Source of the DNA: DASZVB01 sp036272055
Lineage (GTDB): Bacteria; Myxococcota_A; Polyangia; Polyangiales; Polyangiaceae
Reading direction: 5' to 3'
NCBI GenBank assembly: GCA_036272055.1
Contig: DATAZL010000091.1
Location: 46,490 to 110,489, forward strand
DNA length: 64,000 nucleotides
Made by a program: the position numbers and the translations under genes. The notes beneath the pieces were generated by a model. It saw only the letters and a program-made list of their open reading frames with translations. It was not told where the DNA came from and did no database searches. Of this stretch, positions 62,303 through 64,000 are shown in pieces (positions within the stretch are counted from its first letter, which is position 1; every line of letters begins with the position of its first letter).

Positions 62303-63204
62303 ACGCCGGGGCCGCGGAGCGAGGACGCGCGCGCGCCGCGCTCGCGCTGAGCCGGTTCGCGGAGGCCGCCGCTCACGCCGCGCGCGCCATCGGTGAGAAC
62401 CCGGGGGCCGTCGACGGCTACGGGCTCCTCGGACAAGCCGAGATCGGGCTCGGAAAGCCGGCAAATGCGCTGGCGACGGCGGAGCGTGGCCTCGGCGTGT
62501 CGGCAGATTCGGAGTGGCTTCACCGGCTCCGCTCCATCGCGCTCCGCCAGCTCTCGAAACACAAGCAAGCCGTCGCGGCGGCGAACGAGGCGGTGCGACT
62601 CGCTCCCGACGTTCCGCAGGCGCACTACGTCCTCGCGCAGGCGTTCGCCGCGACGGGACGTCGCAAGGAAGCGCTCGCCGAAGCCGAGCGGACGCGCGAG
62701 CTCGATCCGTCGAACGCGCTGTACGTCACGCTGCTCGGCGATCTCTACCTGAAGAAGAAGCCGAAGCTCGCCGAGGAGTACTACCGACAGAGCCTCGCGC
62801 TCGACCCGGAGTCGGCCGCGACGCTGAACAATCTGGGCGTCTCGCTCCTCCGCCAGCGACGCACCGTCGACGCCGCGGCCGCGTTCAAGTCCGCGGTGCT
62901 CCTCGATCCGACCCTCGCCGTCGCCCGCAGAAACGCCCACTCCACGCTGGACGCGATGCTCCGTGGCGGCGGCGTGCTCGGGCTCGTCATCGGGCTCCAG
63001 GCCGTGCTGCGCGGCTTCTCGATCCTGAACGGGCCGACCGGGCTCTGGCTTGGCGCCGTCCTCATCGGCACGACGGTCGTCGTATGGTTTCTGTTTCGTA
63101 AATGGCGCACCGCCAGCAACCGGAAAAAACTCGCGCGCGCCGACCCGCAACTTCTCTCCATCTACGAGAAACTCAGAGCGGACAAGAAGACCGGACACCT
63201 CTGA
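62299..63204 (+). CDS. TPR protein with C-terminal transmembrane anchor, partner of the AAA ATPase
   Basis: A 301-residue protein from GTG 62299. Residues ~1-215 are about six tetratricopeptide repeats (for example EAVRLAPDVPQAHYVLAQAF, YRQSLALDPESAATLNNLGV). Two hydrophobic stretches, about 222-240 and 250-270, end in WFLFRKWR and suggest membrane attachment with the TPR array in the cytoplasm. The translational overlap with the ATPase suggests it recruits the ATPase or its substrates to the membrane. The exact role is unknown. Confidence 0.85.
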   Translation: MNAGAAERGRARAALALSRFAEAAAHAARAIGENPGAVDGYGLLGQAEIGLGKPANALATAERGLGVSADSEWLHRLRSIALRQLSKHKQAVAAANEAVRLAPDVPQAHYVLAQAFAATGRRKEALAEAERTRELDPSNALYVTLLGDLYLKKKPKLAEEYYRQSLALDPESAATLNNLGVSLLRQRRTVDAAAAFKSAVLLDPTLAVARRNAHSTLDAMLRGGGVLGLVIGLQAVLRGFSILNGPTGLWLGAVLIGTTVVVWFLFRKWRTASNRKKLARADPQLLSIYEKLRADKKTGHL

Positions 63205-63268
63205 TTACAGGGTCACGGGACACGAAACAAAGCGCGTCCTTCGACGCTTTCCCGGTGTATACGAGGGC

Positions 63269-63943
63269 GTGGGCCGCACGAATATTTCCGCCTCCGATGC
63301 CCTCGAGCGCCTGCGCCAGGGCAACGGACGATTCGCTTCCAACGTTCGCAGCATCACCTCCCTGATCAGTCAGGAGCGGCGCGCGGACTTCGTCGAGTCG
63401 CAGGCACCGTTCGCCATCGTACTCGGGTGCTCCGATTCCCGCGCTCCTGCAGAAATAGTGTTCGATCTGGGTTTGGGTGATCTGTTCGTGATCCGCGTCG
63501 CGGGGAACATCGTGGCGCCGTCCCAGGTCGGCAGCGTCGAGTTCGCGGCTGAGCGCTTCGGTACGGCGCTCGTCGTCGTGATGGGCCACACGCACTGCGG
63601 TGCCATCGAGGCGACGCTCGACACCGTGCTCGCCAGCTCGAGCGCCGCGCCGTCGCGAAACCTGCTCTCCATCGTCGACCGGATTCGTCCCGCCGTAGAT
63701 CCGCTCATGAGGACGGAGCTCGCGAACGACCGTAAAGCGCTCGCGCGCGAGGCCATCCGCGCCAACGTCCGTATCGCCGTCGATCACCTCACGCACGGCT
63801 CCCCCATCCTGGAGGAGCTCTTTCTCGGCCGTGGCCTCGCCATCGTCGGCGCCGAGTACGACATCGAGACCGGCATCGTCGACTTCTTCGACGGGGTCGA
63901 GGACGCGATGAGCAAATCCCAGCCCCCTCCGGCTGCTCGCTAG
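63269..63943 (+). CDS. Beta-class carbonic anhydrase
   Basis: A 224-residue enzyme from GTG 63269. Zinc ligands and the catalytic dyad are visible: C54-SD56-SR58 and H107-TH-C110. GDLFVIRVAGN and the C-terminal GLAIVGAEYDIETGIVDFF are typical. It interconverts CO2 and bicarbonate. The open frame extends upstream into the TPR gene in another frame; GTG 63269 with CGAGGG before it is the best start. A dispersed repeat copy begins at its stop codon. Confidence 0.93.
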   Translation: MGRTNISASDALERLRQGNGRFASNVRSITSLISQERRADFVESQAPFAIVLGCSDSRAPAEIVFDLGLGDLFVIRVAGNIVAPSQVGSVEFAAERFGTALVVVMGHTHCGAIEATLDTVLASSSAAPSRNLLSIVDRIRPAVDPLMRTELANDRKALAREAIRANVRIAVDHLTHGSPILEELFLGRGLAIVGAEYDIETGIVDFFDGVEDAMSKSQPPPAAR

Positions 63944-64000
63944 GGGGGCCAAGGCCCCCCGCCTTTAACAACGGGGGGCCTTGGCCCCCCGCAGCTTCGC
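63943..64000. repeat. Dispersed palindromic repeat, copies C1 and C2
   Basis: An inverted hairpin (63943-63960, GGGGGGCC-AA-GGCCCCCC) and, 12 nt later, a forward one (63973-63990) followed by GCAGCTTCGC, the next block of the repeat, which runs off the window. The pair head-to-head could itself form a long stem. Confidence 0.82.

Overview
The window is very GC-rich with dense, mostly short-spaced genes and looks like chromosome of a myxobacterium (Myxococcota, probably Polyangiales/Sorangiineae). Indications are a MYXO-CTERM sorting tail on an SCE4755-type LPMO-like protein, many lipoproteins with Gly/Ser-rich linkers and Cys-rich domains, a PEGA protein coupled to a Ser/Thr kinase, an ElbD-type ether-lipid synthase and a sterol pathway. 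No rRNA, tRNA, CRISPR array, complete insertion sequence or prophage was seen.

Region 1 (206-8247) is a five-gene sterol cluster: squalene synthase, an SdmB-like dehydrogenase, an SdmA-like Rieske oxygenase, one 1137-residue polypeptide joining a squalene-monooxygenase-like domain to an oxidosqualene cyclase (DCTAE motif), and a geranylgeranyl-reductase-family flavoprotein. The fused epoxidase-cyclase and its atypical active-site residues are the strongest candidates for something new.

Region 2 (8320-21307) is mixed: HAD hydrolase, 7Fe ferredoxin FdxA, coiled-coil protein, L,D-transpeptidase, SppA, HtrA-like protease, a full-length MutH mismatch-repair endonuclease (unexpected in this phylum), a CAP-domain lipoprotein, an HNH-endonuclease gene broken by one in-frame stop, and two small lipoproteins. 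A dispersed palindromic repeat family sits at 9823-9994, 14993-15070 and 63943-64000.

Region 3 (21408-32383) carries glutathione reductase, a lipase-like hydrolase, HAD and M20 hydrolases, a radical SAM protein, a redoxin lipoprotein, the LPMO-like protein, an FHA protein, a thioesterase and a glutaredoxin/A-type/rhodanese fusion.

Region 4 (32397-42747, minus strand) is a six-gene run read right to left: deoxyhypusine-synthase-like protein, HAD-IB phosphatase, LarA-like protein, ElbD-like megaenzyme (reductase, AMP ligase, ACP, acyltransferase, SCP2), NAD-dependent dehydratase and SprT-like/DUF2786 protein. A UbiA prenyltransferase diverges from it.

Region 5 (43813-56064) holds Cys-rich lipoproteins, a protein-deglycation pair (LMW phosphatase plus fructosamine kinase), a FAD oxidoreductase, YggT, a malyl-CoA-lyase-like enzyme, the kinase-PEGA pair, a frameshifted SDR and GreB. 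Region 6 (56152-63943) holds an O-methyltransferase coupled to OxyR, then an OxyR-type operator in front of an ankyrin protein and catalase, a second decayed HNH copy, an AAA ATPase/TPR pair and a beta-carbonic anhydrase.
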